Assembly: GCA_900314985.1 (NCBI GenBank)
Contig: OMXL01000007.1
Span: 1 to 64,000, forward strand
DNA length: 64,000 nt
From: an uncultured Prevotellaceae bacterium
GTDB lineage: Bacteria; Bacteroidota; Bacteroidia; Bacteroidales; Bacteroidaceae
Direction of reading: 5' to 3'
The translations under genes and the position numbers were made by a program. Within the stretch, counting starts at the first letter, position 1. Every line of letters starts with the position of its first letter. The notes beneath the pieces are model-generated. The model ran no database searches and had not been told where the DNA came from. It was given only the letters and a program-made list of their open reading frames with translations. This document shows, piece after piece, positions 8,170-17,293 of the stretch.

Positions 8170-8206
8170 ACATTGAACATTGAACTTTGAACATTGAATA
8201 TTGAAC
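8155..8206 (+). repeat. Heptad array across the stop codon of the GH2 gene
   Basis: Seven-base units ACGTTGA, ACTTTGA and ACATTGA run from inside the last codons to 20 bp before the next start. The GH2 stop TGA (8167-8169) is part of a unit. Confidence 0.8.
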
Positions 8207-8226
8207 TTTTTTATCAATAAAACATT

Positions 8227-9138
8227 ATGAAACCAACATTATTTCTTTTAGCAGCAGGCATGGGTAGCCGTTATGGTGGCCTGAAGCAACTCGACGGTCT
8301 GGGCCCCAACGGCGAGACCATTATGGATTACAGTATCTACGACGCCATCCAGGCAGGATTTGGTAAGATAGTATGGGTTATCCGCAAGGATTTCGAGGAG
8401 CAGTTCCGCACCCAGATTCTCTCTAAGTACGAGGGTAAGGTGCAGTGTGAGCTGTGCTTCCAGGCTCTCGACGCACTGCCCGAGGGCTTCAAGGTTCCTG
8501 AGGGTCGTGAGAAGCCTTGGGGGACCAACCACGCTGTGCTGATGGGTAAGGATATCATCAAGGAACCTTTCTGCGTCATCAACTGCGACGACTTCTATGG
8601 TCGCGACTGCTTTATGCAGATTGGCAAGTTCCTGAGCAACCTGCCTGAAGGTGCCAAGAACCAGTATGCCATGGTAGGCTTCCGCGTTTGCAACACGCTC
8701 AGCGAGAACGGTAGCGTGGCCCGTGGCGTCTGCACCTACAACGATAAGCGCCATCTGACGGATGTCGTAGAGCGTACGGAGATTCTGCGCAAGGACGGCG
8801 TTATCCAGTTCAAGGACGAGAATGGTGAGTGGCAGAAACTCGAGGACAACACCCCTGTGTCTATGAATGTGTGGGGCTTCACCCCCGACTACTTCGAGTA
8901 TTCAGAGGAGTATTTCAAGGAGTTCCTGAGTGACCCGAAGAACATGCAGAACCTGAAGGCAGAGTTCTTCATTCCGCTGATGGTCAACAAACTGATTAAC
9001 GACGGCACCGCTACCTGCGAGGTGCTCGATACCACCTCTAAGTGGTTTGGCGTAACCTACGCTGCCGACCGCGAGGCTACTGTTGAGCGCATCCAGAAGC
9101 TGGTTGACGAGGGCGTATATCCCAACAAACTGTTCTAA
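8227..9138 (+). CDS. Sugar-phosphate nucleotidyltransferase
   Basis: The 303-residue protein opens with LLAAGMGSRYGG-LKQ, the glycine-rich loop and following lysine of nucleotidyl transferases that make NDP-sugars from a nucleoside triphosphate and a sugar 1-phosphate. The metal-binding aspartates are in VINCDDFYG (about residue 120). Family knowledge does not fix the sugar or nucleotide. The start at 8227 directly precedes the glycine-rich loop. It lies 57 bp after the GH2 gene, across a heptad array, and 34 bp before a DHH-family gene; the grouping does not point to one pathway. Confidence 0.8.
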   Translation: MKPTLFLLAAGMGSRYGGLKQLDGLGPNGETIMDYSIYDAIQAGFGKIVWVIRKDFEEQFRTQILSKYEGKVQCELCFQALDALPEGFKVPEGREKPWGTNHAVLMGKDIIKEPFCVINCDDFYGRDCFMQIGKFLSNLPEGAKNQYAMVGFRVCNTLSENGSVARGVCTYNDKRHLTDVVERTEILRKDGVIQFKDENGEWQKLEDNTPVSMNVWGFTPDYFEYSEEYFKEFLSDPKNMQNLKAEFFIPLMVNKLINDGTATCEVLDTTSKWFGVTYAADREATVERIQKLVDEGVYPNKLF

Positions 9139-9168
9139 ACCACAAATTTCACGAATTGCACCAATTTA
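9137..9168 (+). repeat. Degenerate 9-10-bp repeat at a gene junction
   Basis: Three degenerate units resembling CACAAATTT / CACGAATTG / CACCAATTT follow the stop of the nucleotidyltransferase gene at once. It resembles the other junction arrays in position, with a longer unit. Confidence 0.45.
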
Positions 9169-9172
9169 TTAC

Positions 9173-10204
9173 ATGCTGAGTGATATTATGACAGAAGGGG
9201 AGTGCAGCCAGCTGCGCTCCCTCTTGTCCCAATCAGAGACCATTGTGCTGTGTTGCCATCAGAATGCAGACGGTGACGCATTGGGTGCGGTGCTGGGTAT
9301 GGGCGAGGTGCTCCGACAGATGGGCAAGGAACCGCTGATGGTGGTTCCCGACCAGTATCCCGACTACCTGCAGTGGCTGCCTAACAGCGAGAAGATCGTG
9401 CGCTACGACAAGCGTAAGGACTATGTCGATATGGTGCTGAAGATTGCTGACCTCATCATCTGTCTGGACTTCAATACGTTAGCTCGTACCGACCAGATGG
9501 AAGAGGCGCTGAAGGCGTCGCCTGCCAAGAAGGTGCTTATTGACCACCACCTGGACCCAGACGTGGATGCCGTTGTCAAGGTGTCGCGTCCTCAGGCTTC
9601 GTCAACGTGCGAACTGGTGTTCCGTGTGGTGTGGCAGATGGGACTCTTCGATGAACTGGGTAAGCACTTCGCCGTTCCCGTCTATTGTGGCATGATGACA
9701 GATACGGGTGGCTTTACCTATAACTCCACCGACTGCGATATCTATTACATCATCTCACAGCTGCTCACCAAGCGCATTGACAAGGACAAGATATACCGCA
9801 ATGTCTACCATAACTATTCAGAGCACCGTCTGCGCATGGTGGGTCATGTGCTGTGTAACTGTCTGGTGGTTGACGAACAGCGCCATGCTGCCTTCTATAC
9901 ACTGAGTCGTGAGGACCAGAAGCGGTTCCGTTTTATCAAAGGCGATGCCGAGGGGTTGGTGAATATGCCCCTGCAGATCAAGGGTTTGAAGCTCAGTATC
10001 TCGCTGCGTGAAGATACCGAGAAGCAGATGATATGGGTGTCGCTGCGCTCTGTAGACGACTTCCCCTGCAATGAGGTCGCTGCCCGCTTCTTCAATGGCG
10101 GTGGTCATCTCAATGCCTCTGGTGGCAAGCTGGCATGCACACTTCCTGAGGCTGTAGACATCGTTAAGCAGGCGTTTATCGCCTTTGAAGACCGGCTGAA
10201 ATAA
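9173..10204 (+). CDS. DHH-family phosphoesterase (NrnA-like oligoribonuclease / pAp phosphatase)
   Basis: The 343-residue cytoplasmic enzyme carries the DHH motifs: NADGDALG (about residue 28), LDFNTL, the signature DHHLDP (about residue 125), and a DHHA1 domain ending with FNGGGHLNASG. NrnA-type proteins degrade short oligoribonucleotides and dephosphorylate pAp. ATG 9173 is chosen over an upstream extension that overlaps the preceding gene; ATG 9188 is a second option. The gene sits 34 bp after the nucleotidyltransferase gene and may be cotranscribed with it. Confidence 0.85.
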   Translation: MLSDIMTEGECSQLRSLLSQSETIVLCCHQNADGDALGAVLGMGEVLRQMGKEPLMVVPDQYPDYLQWLPNSEKIVRYDKRKDYVDMVLKIADLIICLDFNTLARTDQMEEALKASPAKKVLIDHHLDPDVDAVVKVSRPQASSTCELVFRVVWQMGLFDELGKHFAVPVYCGMMTDTGGFTYNSTDCDIYYIISQLLTKRIDKDKIYRNVYHNYSEHRLRMVGHVLCNCLVVDEQRHAAFYTLSREDQKRFRFIKGDAEGLVNMPLQIKGLKLSISLREDTEKQMIWVSLRSVDDFPCNEVAARFFNGGGHLNASGGKLACTLPEAVDIVKQAFIAFEDRLK

Positions 10205-10263
10205 AACAAGGAAATTTAAATATAGTCAATATACCAATAACAATTAATTAAAAAACGAAAGTG

Positions 10264-11757
10264 ATGAAAAAGTTATGTGTGTTAATCGCAGTGTGCGCTA
10301 TGTCATTAATGGCAATGGCACAGAAGTCAGAATTAGTGGGAACATGGCAGCAGTTGGATGCCAATGGTAATCCGACTACTCAAGTAAAGGTGTTCATGCC
10401 TGATGGTAAGCTGCTTGGACTGAGTTTCAACGCAGACTTTACCGTCAGCAGCGTGTGGTTCATGTCTGAATACAAGGTGCTGAACGAATTGGCGTATGTG
10501 GATCACTCCCTCTATCATTCTGACATTAACTATCAGCGCGACTATTACTTTACCTATTACAAGGAGAACGACAGTGTGCTGGTTACCAGATATGCTGACT
10601 ATAGGTACAACAACCGTCTGTTTGTTCTGACCGAGCGTTGGAAGAAGATGGACAGAGAGATGCCCACCTATAACGATGCAGAATGGCAGGCACTGAAGGA
10701 GAAGTCGCTGGTAGAGTTTAATCGTCTGCCTAAAGAGGGACAGACCACGGAGCAATATGCCCAGGAGCTCTACAAGAGTGCTCAGGGATATATCAAGAGC
10801 AAGAAGCTGGATCGTGCCAGTGAGCCAATGCTTATAAGAGCTGAACTGGACACCACCAATCTGCAATGGCAGAAGGATGTGTTGCAACTCTTTGTGGAGA
10901 ATTCTCTGGCACCGTCGGTGGCCGAGAAGATTGCCGACCGCGTTATCCGTCTGGCTGCGGCTAAGGCTCCTGTGCCTAATGATACCAGCGTAATCAATGC
11001 CTATCGCACAAAGGCCTATATGTACAACTATCGAGGCAATATTGGTATGCCGCAGACTCGCGAATGTGCCCAGAAAGCGATAGACATGGCGGTAGCTGCT
11101 GGCCTGCCGCCTACGAAGGATTATGGTCTGGACTATTTCATTATAGCAATGACTTATATGCCTGAAGGTAACTTAACTGAAATTGAAAAGAATATTGACC
11201 AATGTATCGACATCTTTGAGAAAGCAACGGACGTCAGTAAACTACAGATGGCTGAGGCCTATATGACGAAAGCAGTGGCCATGATGCTTAACAACCGCTG
11301 TCGTGAGGCCATTGACCTCATGCTCGACAAGGCGATACCTAATTTTGTCGACGATAATGGTCAGCCGGTAGAGAAAGTGACCAGCTATGTATATCCATCG
11401 GTAGTACATTGCTATGAACTTCTGTTGGAGAAGACGCCGAAAGACAAGAAGTTGCTGAAGGAGTATCAGCAGTTCCTGTCTGACAAGCTGCTTATCGCCA
11501 GCTTCTTGACTACCGATAAGAAGCGTAATCTCTTTGGCGACTACCTGCTTCTGGAACGTGGCACCTGGACACTGGAGAAGCCAGCAGCTGTCTCTGATGA
11601 CCATCAGATCCTGCTGCAGAAGGATGATGAGTATATAGAGTATGTCAGAGAGAAGGACGAAGAGCGAACTGGCGAGATGCACGTCATTGTCGTTGACCCT
11701 GCCAAGAAACAGGACATTATTAATAAGTGGAAAGCGTATAAGAAGAGGAAGAAGTAA
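10264..11757 (+). CDS. Secreted hypothetical protein with lipocalin-like N-terminus and helical repeats
   Basis: A signal peptide (about residues 1-20, ending AMAMAQ) is followed by a beta-rich segment starting ELVGTWQQ, a pattern seen in small lipocalin-like Bacteroidota domains (DUF4488-like, tentative). From about residue 130 the protein is largely helical, with TPR-like pairs, and it ends in a lysine-rich tail. The start is the ATG at 10264; a GTG precedes it directly. It is probably periplasmic. I cannot assign a function. No terminator is clear on either side. Confidence 0.65.
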   Translation: MKKLCVLIAVCAMSLMAMAQKSELVGTWQQLDANGNPTTQVKVFMPDGKLLGLSFNADFTVSSVWFMSEYKVLNELAYVDHSLYHSDINYQRDYYFTYYKENDSVLVTRYADYRYNNRLFVLTERWKKMDREMPTYNDAEWQALKEKSLVEFNRLPKEGQTTEQYAQELYKSAQGYIKSKKLDRASEPMLIRAELDTTNLQWQKDVLQLFVENSLAPSVAEKIADRVIRLAAAKAPVPNDTSVINAYRTKAYMYNYRGNIGMPQTRECAQKAIDMAVAAGLPPTKDYGLDYFIIAMTYMPEGNLTEIEKNIDQCIDIFEKATDVSKLQMAEAYMTKAVAMMLNNRCREAIDLMLDKAIPNFVDDNGQPVEKVTSYVYPSVVHCYELLLEKTPKDKKLLKEYQQFLSDKLLIASFLTTDKKRNLFGDYLLLERGTWTLEKPAAVSDDHQILLQKDDEYIEYVREKDEERTGEMHVIVVDPAKKQDIINKWKAYKKRKK

Positions 11758-11828
11758 CTATCGGTAACAGCGTATAAATGATGTTTTTCTGAAGATTTTG
11801 GTTAGATTAACAATAAAAATCACGTATT

Positions 11829-11852
11829 GTCCTCGCTTATTCGTACCTTTGC
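11829..11852 (+). promoter_or_regulatory. Promoter of the DUF4827 gene
   Basis: CTCGCTTATTCGTACCTTTG with -7 box TACCTTTG (11844-11851) lies 29 bp upstream of the ATG. It is a member of the recurring promoter word family. Confidence 0.65.
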
Positions 11853-11880
11853 ACGGAAAAATGAAATAGTAGACAGAAAG

Positions 11881-12549
11881 ATGAAAAAGTTTTCCTATAT
11901 CATTGCCTTGCTGATGGCTGTTGTAGTATTCGCTGGTTGCGAGAATTATGAGACCTACTCTGACATGAAGAAGAAGGAGCAGGATGCTATCGAAGCCTTC
12001 ATAGCAGAACATGGCATTCAGGTAATTGACCAGACCACCTTCGAGGCTCAGGGCAACAAGACAGACTTGGCCAGCAACCAGTTTGTGAAGTTTACCCGTA
12101 ACGGTGTCTATATGCAGATTGTCCGTGAGGGTTGTGGCTCTGTACTGGAGGAAAACAAGACGGTGAATGTGCTGTGCCGTTTTATGGAGCAAAATATCCA
12201 GACGGGCGACGTGGTAGTGCGCAATGATATTCATGCCTCATTGTCGAGTCTGGGCACAGGTATCGATGTTTCACAATACCTGGATAAGATGAGTGTGGTA
12301 CGCACAGGTACTACACTCACCGCATCGTTCCTGTCAGGCATGATGTATCAGTATCATGGCTCTACATCTGTTCCTGGCGGTTGGCTCGTACCTCTGAACT
12401 ATGTGAAGATTGGTCGTCCTGATCCAGCGCGTGAAGACGATGAGACTGCCAAGGTGCGTCTGATCGTTCCCCACTCACAGGGTACCGCTGATGCTTCGTC
12501 AAGCGTGACACCTTATTATTATGAGATCACCTACGAGAGAGAACGATAA
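11881..12549 (+). CDS. DUF4827-type lipoprotein
   Basis: The 222-residue protein has a lipoprotein signal peptide with lipobox FAGC (Cys about residue 21), so it is anchored in a membrane. The rest matches in outline the DUF4827 family of Bacteroidota, which resembles FKBP-type prolyl isomerases in fold; catalytic activity is not shown. In Bacteroidales this gene commonly sits directly before glmM, as here. The start is the ATG just after the promoter at 11829. The stop TAA is followed at once by a heptad array. Confidence 0.75.
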   Translation: MKKFSYIIALLMAVVVFAGCENYETYSDMKKKEQDAIEAFIAEHGIQVIDQTTFEAQGNKTDLASNQFVKFTRNGVYMQIVREGCGSVLEENKTVNVLCRFMEQNIQTGDVVVRNDIHASLSSLGTGIDVSQYLDKMSVVRTGTTLTASFLSGMMYQYHGSTSVPGGWLVPLNYVKIGRPDPAREDDETAKVRLIVPHSQGTADASSSVTPYYYEITYERER

Positions 12550-12607
12550 ACTTTGAACTTTGAACTTTGAACTTTGAACTTTGAACATTGAACTTTGAAC
12601 TTTGAAC
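12550..12607 (+). repeat. Heptad array after the DUF4827 gene
   Basis: Eight tandem units of ACTTTGA (one ACATTGA) begin directly at the stop codon. Every unit contains TGA, so any three consecutive units give a stop in all three frames. Confidence 0.85.
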
Positions 12608-12688
12608 GTTCTTTGACCTGAAAGTCAAAGTGTGGCTTTGCAATGAGCGATAAATATGATTATTGAACCTTGAAAATATAGTACTCTT

Positions 12689-14068
12689 ATGACACTGATT
12701 AAATCTATTTCCGGCATCCGCGGAACTATTGGCGGACGCACTGGCGATACTTTGAATCCACTGGACATCGTTAAGTTTACAACGGCTTATGCCACCTTTA
12801 TCCCTCGCAAGACGGGTAAGATTGTGGTTGGTCGTGACGGACGCCTCTCTGGTCACATGGTACGCGACGTAGTATGTGGCACATTGGTGGGCATGGGCTT
12901 TGACGTGCTGGATATCGGCTATGCTTCTACACCCACTACCGAGTTGGCTGTTCGTATGAGTGGTGCCGATGGTGGTATTATCATTACTGCTTCGCATAAT
13001 CCGCGCCAGTGGAATGCCCTGAAGTTGCTGAATAGCGAGGGCGAATTCCTGACAGCTGCTGACGGTGCTGAGGTGCTGGCGATTGCTGAGAAGGAAGACT
13101 TCAACTATGCAGAGGTGGATGGTCTTGGCCATGTTACCGTTGATAACAGCTTTGATGACCGCCATGTGCAGTCTGTGCTCGACCTGAAACTGGTGGATGT
13201 GGAAGCTATCAAGAAAGCCGGCTTTAAGGTCTGTGTTGACAGCATCAACTCGGTGGGTGGTCTCATCCTGCCGAAGTTGCTCGATAAGTTAGGTGTCAGC
13301 TACCAATTCCTCAATGGCGAGGTAACAGGTGACTTTGCCCACAATCCTGAACCACTGGAGAAGAATCTGCAGGGCATCATGGACGAGATGAAGACGGGCA
13401 AGTACGACCTGGGTATCGTTGTTGACCCTGATGTGGACCGTCTGGCCTTTATCCGCGAGGATGGTAAGATGTTTGGTGAGGAATATACGCTGGTCAGTGT
13501 TGCCGACTACGTATTGTCTCAGACCAAGGGTAATACCGTCAGCAACCTGTCTTCGACCCGTGCGCTGCGCGACGTCACTGAGAAGCATGGTGGCACCTAT
13601 GCCGCTGCTGCTGTTGGTGAGGTCAACGTGACCACGAAGATGAAAGAGGTGAATGCCGTCATCGGAGGCGAGGGCAATGGTGGTGTCATCTATCCTGAGA
13701 GCCACTACGGTCGCGACGCCTTGGTAGGTATCGCTCTGTTCCTGACATCACTGGCCAAGAAGGGCTGTAAGGTGAGCGAGTTGCGTGAGTCATTCCCTGA
13801 GTATCAGATTGCCAAGAACCGCATTGACCTGACACCAGAAACGGATGTGGACGCTATCCTCGTGAAGGTTAAGGAGATGTTTGCTCAAGACCCATCAGCA
13901 CAGGTGAACGACATTGACGGTGTGAAGATTGACTTCCCTGACCGTTGGGTACACCTGCGCAAGTCGAATACCGAGCCTATCATCCGTGTCTATAGCGAGG
14001 CACAGACCATGGAGCAGGCTGACGAGTTAGGCAAGAAGCTCATGAAAGTTGTTTACGACATGCAGTAA
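12689..14068 (+). CDS. glmM: Phosphoglucosamine mutase / phosphohexomutase
   Basis: The 459-residue enzyme of the alpha-phosphohexomutase family converts glucosamine 6-phosphate to glucosamine 1-phosphate for cell-wall UDP-GlcNAc. The phospho-serine loop is TASHNP (Ser about residue 102), the metal loop DPDVDR (about residue 249), the sugar loop GEGNGG and the phosphate-binding loop KSNTEPIIR near the C-terminus. The family includes phosphomannomutases, and the exact sugar is inferred from the DUF4827 neighbour and length. A strong terminator follows. Confidence 0.85.
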   Translation: MTLIKSISGIRGTIGGRTGDTLNPLDIVKFTTAYATFIPRKTGKIVVGRDGRLSGHMVRDVVCGTLVGMGFDVLDIGYASTPTTELAVRMSGADGGIIITASHNPRQWNALKLLNSEGEFLTAADGAEVLAIAEKEDFNYAEVDGLGHVTVDNSFDDRHVQSVLDLKLVDVEAIKKAGFKVCVDSINSVGGLILPKLLDKLGVSYQFLNGEVTGDFAHNPEPLEKNLQGIMDEMKTGKYDLGIVVDPDVDRLAFIREDGKMFGEEYTLVSVADYVLSQTKGNTVSNLSSTRALRDVTEKHGGTYAAAAVGEVNVTTKMKEVNAVIGGEGNGGVIYPESHYGRDALVGIALFLTSLAKKGCKVSELRESFPEYQIAKNRIDLTPETDVDAILVKVKEMFAQDPSAQVNDIDGVKIDFPDRWVHLRKSNTEPIIRVYSEAQTMEQADELGKKLMKVVYDMQ

Positions 14069-14089
14069 GCTGCTGACGATATAATAATA

Positions 14090-14126
14090 AAAGAGGTGAG
14101 ATCTTGATGGTCTCACCTCTTTGTAT
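14090..14126. terminator. Bidirectional terminator between glmM and the DUF349 gene
   Basis: AAAGAGGTGAGATC (14090-14103) pairs with the facing GGTCTCACCTCTTT across a TTGAT loop, with A and T runs on the two sides. It serves both convergent genes. Confidence 0.8.
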
Positions 14127-14144
14127 TATATAGCAAACTGTGGT

Positions 14145-15962
14145 TTACTTTTCGCGGTTCTCAGCATCGATGGCCTTAATCTTCTCACGAACCAGCTGTA
14201 CCTCATCTTTCAACTTCTGTACCTTGCGGTTCATCTCGTCAATGAGGCTGTTGCCCTTCTTTGAGGATGCATTAAGGAAGCCGAGGTTGTTCTCGTAGGT
14301 CTGTACCTCGCTCTTCAGCTGCTCATACTGGCGCATCAGACGAGCACGCTCGTTGTCCAGCGCATTCTCACCACGCTCAGCAACCTGCTTGATGGTGTCC
14401 TTGAACTTCGACAGACGACGCTTGGCAACGTTGACATTCAACTCCTTATACAGCTTGTCGAGAACGGCATGATACTCTTCGTAGAGCTTGTCCTTCTCCT
14501 TGAAAGGTACATGACCAACAGCCTGATACTGCTCAACGAGTTGCTGTACCTTCTCCTGCAGTCCTTCAGCCTTCTCCTCAGCAACGGCCTTCAGTTGCTC
14601 AATGATGCTGCGCTTCTTCTCCAGATTCTCGCGCTCGTCGCTACGGGTATTGGCACCAGCAGCGTTGCGGGCCTCAAAGAACTTGTTGCAGGCAGCAAGG
14701 AACTCCTCCCACAGCTGGTCGCCCAACTTCTTAGGAACCATGCCGATGGTCTTCCACTCCTTCTGCAAGTTGATGAGCTTGTCGCTGGTTGACTTCCATT
14801 CGGTAGAGTCTTGCAGGGCCTTGGCCTTCTCAATGAGGGCACGCTTCTTATCAGCATTCTCCTTGAAGGTGTCTTTCAAACCACGGAAGTGCTCTGCCTT
14901 ACGACCAAAGAAGTCGTCGCAGGCAGCACGGAAACGCTCAAAGATCTTGACGTTCATCTTCTGTGGAGCGAAGCCGATGGTCTTCCACTCAGCCTGCAGC
15001 TCGATAATCTCCTTGGTATGGCGCTCCCAGTCACCGCTGCCCTTGTTCTCCTCGGCAGCGATAGCCTCTACCTTCTCGCAGAGCGCTGTCTTCTTGGCGA
15101 GATTGTCCTCCTCCTTGGCACGCAACTCTTCGAAGTGCTGCTGGTGGCGCTTGTTGATGACAGTAGATGCCGCCTTGAAGCGGTTCCATATATCTTCGCG
15201 CAACTCACGGGCTACAGGACCCGTCTCACGATATTCCTGATGCAGTTTCTGCAGCTGGTGGAAGGCACTGATGACATCCGTCTCCTCAGCCAACTTCTCG
15301 GCAGCCTCGCAGAGCTTGGTCTTAATCTCCAAGTTCTTCTTGAAATCGTACTCGCGGGCCTCGCTGTTCAACTTCAGCAGGTCATAGAACTGCTCCACAT
15401 ACAACTGGTAGTTGCGCCACAACTCGTTGGCCTTCTCAGCAGGTACGTTCTTAATCTCCTTCCACTCGTCCTGCAGGGCCTTGAAGTCCTTATATGATTT
15501 GTTTGCCTCCTCAGGAGAGGTAATCATTGTCTTGATTTTCTCGATGATGGCGAGCTTCTTTTCCAGGTTGTCCTGCTTCTCTTGCTCCTGCTCACGGAAC
15601 AGCTTTTGGCGCTTCTCCTTGATAATACCCATCTCAGCCTTGAAAGCCTCCTCTTCTGAATCGGGGGTAATCTGATACTGCTCAGGGTCGCCACCGCCAT
15701 CAAGATATTCCTTGAGGGCTGCTTCACGTTCAGCAATGTGTAACTTGTAGAAGACGGTTTTCAGGTAGTCGACCTCGTCTTTTTGGGGAGCCTCGTCGCT
15801 GTGAGCTATCTCACGAACACGTTCCAAGACTTCCTTCTTGGTGTCATACTGCTTACGTTCAACCATTTCGGTAACTTCTGCGCTTTCAGTGTTCTCTACA
15901 ACGGCAGCTTCATTTACGTTCTGCTCTTCTACGAGAGCGTTTTCTTGAGAGTCCATCATCAT
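14145..15962 (-). CDS. DUF349 repeat protein
   Basis: The 605-residue cytoplasmic protein is highly charged and helical. It contains several DUF349 repeats of about 70 residues, recognisable by recurrent LQxEWKxIG-type motifs (LQAEWKTIGFAP, LQKEWKTIGMVP). The N-terminus is acidic and low in complexity; the C-terminus is a coiled coil. DUF349 proteins are known in Bacteroidota and in Actinobacteria, and no role is established that I can name. The start region has three consecutive ATGs; the third (15956) is equally possible. It has its own upstream region and a shared terminator. Confidence 0.75.
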   Translation of the reverse strand: MMMDSQENALVEEQNVNEAAVVENTESAEVTEMVERKQYDTKKEVLERVREIAHSDEAPQKDEVDYLKTVFYKLHIAEREAALKEYLDGGGDPEQYQITPDSEEEAFKAEMGIIKEKRQKLFREQEQEKQDNLEKKLAIIEKIKTMITSPEEANKSYKDFKALQDEWKEIKNVPAEKANELWRNYQLYVEQFYDLLKLNSEAREYDFKKNLEIKTKLCEAAEKLAEETDVISAFHQLQKLHQEYRETGPVARELREDIWNRFKAASTVINKRHQQHFEELRAKEEDNLAKKTALCEKVEAIAAEENKGSGDWERHTKEIIELQAEWKTIGFAPQKMNVKIFERFRAACDDFFGRKAEHFRGLKDTFKENADKKRALIEKAKALQDSTEWKSTSDKLINLQKEWKTIGMVPKKLGDQLWEEFLAACNKFFEARNAAGANTRSDERENLEKKRSIIEQLKAVAEEKAEGLQEKVQQLVEQYQAVGHVPFKEKDKLYEEYHAVLDKLYKELNVNVAKRRLSKFKDTIKQVAERGENALDNERARLMRQYEQLKSEVQTYENNLGFLNASSKKGNSLIDEMNRKVQKLKDEVQLVREKIKAIDAENREK

Positions 15963-16089
15963 AAAAATTAGTTAATGATACGGTTAGTTCATACAAATTA
16001 GGTTCGTCGAGCACGAGTAGGCTCGCCAACTTAGTTGGCAAAATTAGTAAATAATTCTGAATCCACCTAATTTTTTGTGAAAAAAGTGA

Positions 16090-17016
16090 CTAAATGAGTC
16101 GTTTCTGCTTGAATATCAACAATGAAAGTACTGAAATAATCACCGAAATAACGATGGCAATGATGAAACCTACGGGATTATTCTCCATTCCGTTGATGAG
16201 GTTCATGCCGAAGAACGAAGCTACCAGCGTGGGCAACATGAGGATGATGGTCACTGAGGTCAGCGTACGCATGATGGTATTCATGTTGTTGTTGATAATC
16301 GACTGGTAGGTATCCATCGTTGACTCCAAAATGTTCGAATAGATGCTCGTCGTCTCGCGGGCCTGTGTCATCTCAATGTTGACGTCCTCGATGAGGTCAG
16401 CGTCCAGTTCGTCAATCTGCAACTTGAATTTCAACTTTGACAGCAGCGTCTCGTTGCCACGGATAGAGGTGTTGAAATAAGTCAGCGAGTCTTGCAGGCG
16501 GCTGAGGCCTATCAGACTCTCGTTGTTCACCTCACGATCCAGGTTGCGCTTGGCCTTATCGATAAGCATCGATATCTGCTTCAGGCGCTTCAGGTACCAG
16601 ACGGCACTCGACAGGAACAGTCGGAAAATCATATCCACATAATCGGTGAAACCCACGCCACGCTTCTGCTGATACGACACAAAATCGATCATCATATTGG
16701 TCTCGTAGTAGCAGACGGTGATGGTGACATCGCGCTTATGGATAATTCCCAAAGGTACCGTAGTATAAGGTGTGCGCGAGCGTACCTCTTTTACATAGGG
16801 GATACGCAGAATGATGAGCATCCAGCCGTCGTCATATTCATAACGGGCACGCTCATCTGTATCGCTGATGTCAGAGAGGAAGTAGTCGGGAATATTGAAC
16901 TTCTCCTCCAGCACCTGCTGGTCTTCTTCTGTCGGACACGTTACCTGTATCCAGCAATTGGGCTGCCACTCCTTGAGTTGGCTCAGTCCACCTTGAGTAT
17001 TCCAATAGGTCTTCAT
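16090..17016 (-). CDS. corA: CorA-family magnesium transporter
   Basis: The 308-residue protein has the CorA layout: a cytoplasmic N-terminal funnel domain, a long helix, and two C-terminal membrane helices. The selectivity motif GMN is present in FFGMNLINGM (about residues 265-275), and a basic tail follows (KQKRLI). It imports Mg2+ (or Co2+/Ni2+) down the membrane potential. Its mRNA begins about 185 nt upstream with a leader that contains an 11-codon frame, a hairpin and a heptad array, so control by the leader is likely. Confidence 0.9.
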   Translation of the reverse strand: MKTYWNTQGGLSQLKEWQPNCWIQVTCPTEEDQQVLEEKFNIPDYFLSDISDTDERARYEYDDGWMLIILRIPYVKEVRSRTPYTTVPLGIIHKRDVTITVCYYETNMMIDFVSYQQKRGVGFTDYVDMIFRLFLSSAVWYLKRLKQISMLIDKAKRNLDREVNNESLIGLSRLQDSLTYFNTSIRGNETLLSKLKFKLQIDELDADLIEDVNIEMTQARETTSIYSNILESTMDTYQSIINNNMNTIMRTLTSVTIILMLPTLVASFFGMNLINGMENNPVGFIIAIVISVIISVLSLLIFKQKRLI

Positions 17017-17044
17017 TGTGCTAATCCTTCTTATTTCGCTTCGC

Positions 17045-17075
17045 TAGTGAATAGTGAACAGTGAAAAGTGAATAA
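17045..17075. repeat. Heptad array in the corA leader
   Basis: Four units of the form AGTGAAT / AGTGAAC / AGTGAAA on the plus strand lie between the leader hairpin and the corA start. Confidence 0.75.
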
Positions 17076-17116
17076 TAATGTGGCAAGAGGATTAGCGGTC
17101 TTGCCATCCTCCAGCC

Positions 17117-17152
17117 TTACTTGTTAAAAGTATCCGCCGGGTAATCGTCCAT
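17117..17152 (-). CDS. Leader peptide MDDYPADTFNK upstream of corA
   Basis: An 11-codon frame with ATG and TAA lies in the corA leader. Its product is acidic and contains an early proline (DDYP). Acidic and proline-rich N-termini are known to make ribosomes unstable when Mg2+ is low, and short frames of this type control Mg2+ transporter genes in enterobacteria (mgtL). A similar role here is inference from position and composition. Confidence 0.4.
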   Translation of the reverse strand: MDDYPADTFNK

Positions 17153-17218
17153 TTTAATGAAATTTAGTTTGTATTCTCGTACTGTGATTTTCAAATCACG
17201 CTGCAAAGGTACAAAATA

Positions 17219-17248
17219 AAGTGAAAAGTGAAAAGTGAAAAGTGAATA
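17219..17248. repeat. Heptad array upstream of the corA promoter
   Basis: Four units of AAAGTGA/AAAAGTG lie directly upstream of the corA -7 box, where the -33 element is expected. A change in unit number would change promoter spacing or context. Confidence 0.75.
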
Positions 17249-17293
17249 ATTTGCTGCTACTATCGCAATTTTTTTTATTTTAACAGTTCTTTA

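Larger units (their letters stand above)
17017..17211 (-). promoter_or_regulatory. corA promoter and structured leader
   Basis: On the minus strand the -7 box TACCTTTG lies at 17204-17211. The predicted RNA starts with a hairpin (GTGATTT/AAATCAC, 17184-17199), then the 11-codon frame at 17152-17117, then GGCAAGA/TCTTGCC (about 17081-17105) whose loop holds GCTAATCC. The complement GGATTAGC lies at 17025-17032, nine bases before the corA ATG. Pairing of loop and start region could mask translation. A heptad array sits between the two. The folding is read by eye and not computed. Confidence 0.6.
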
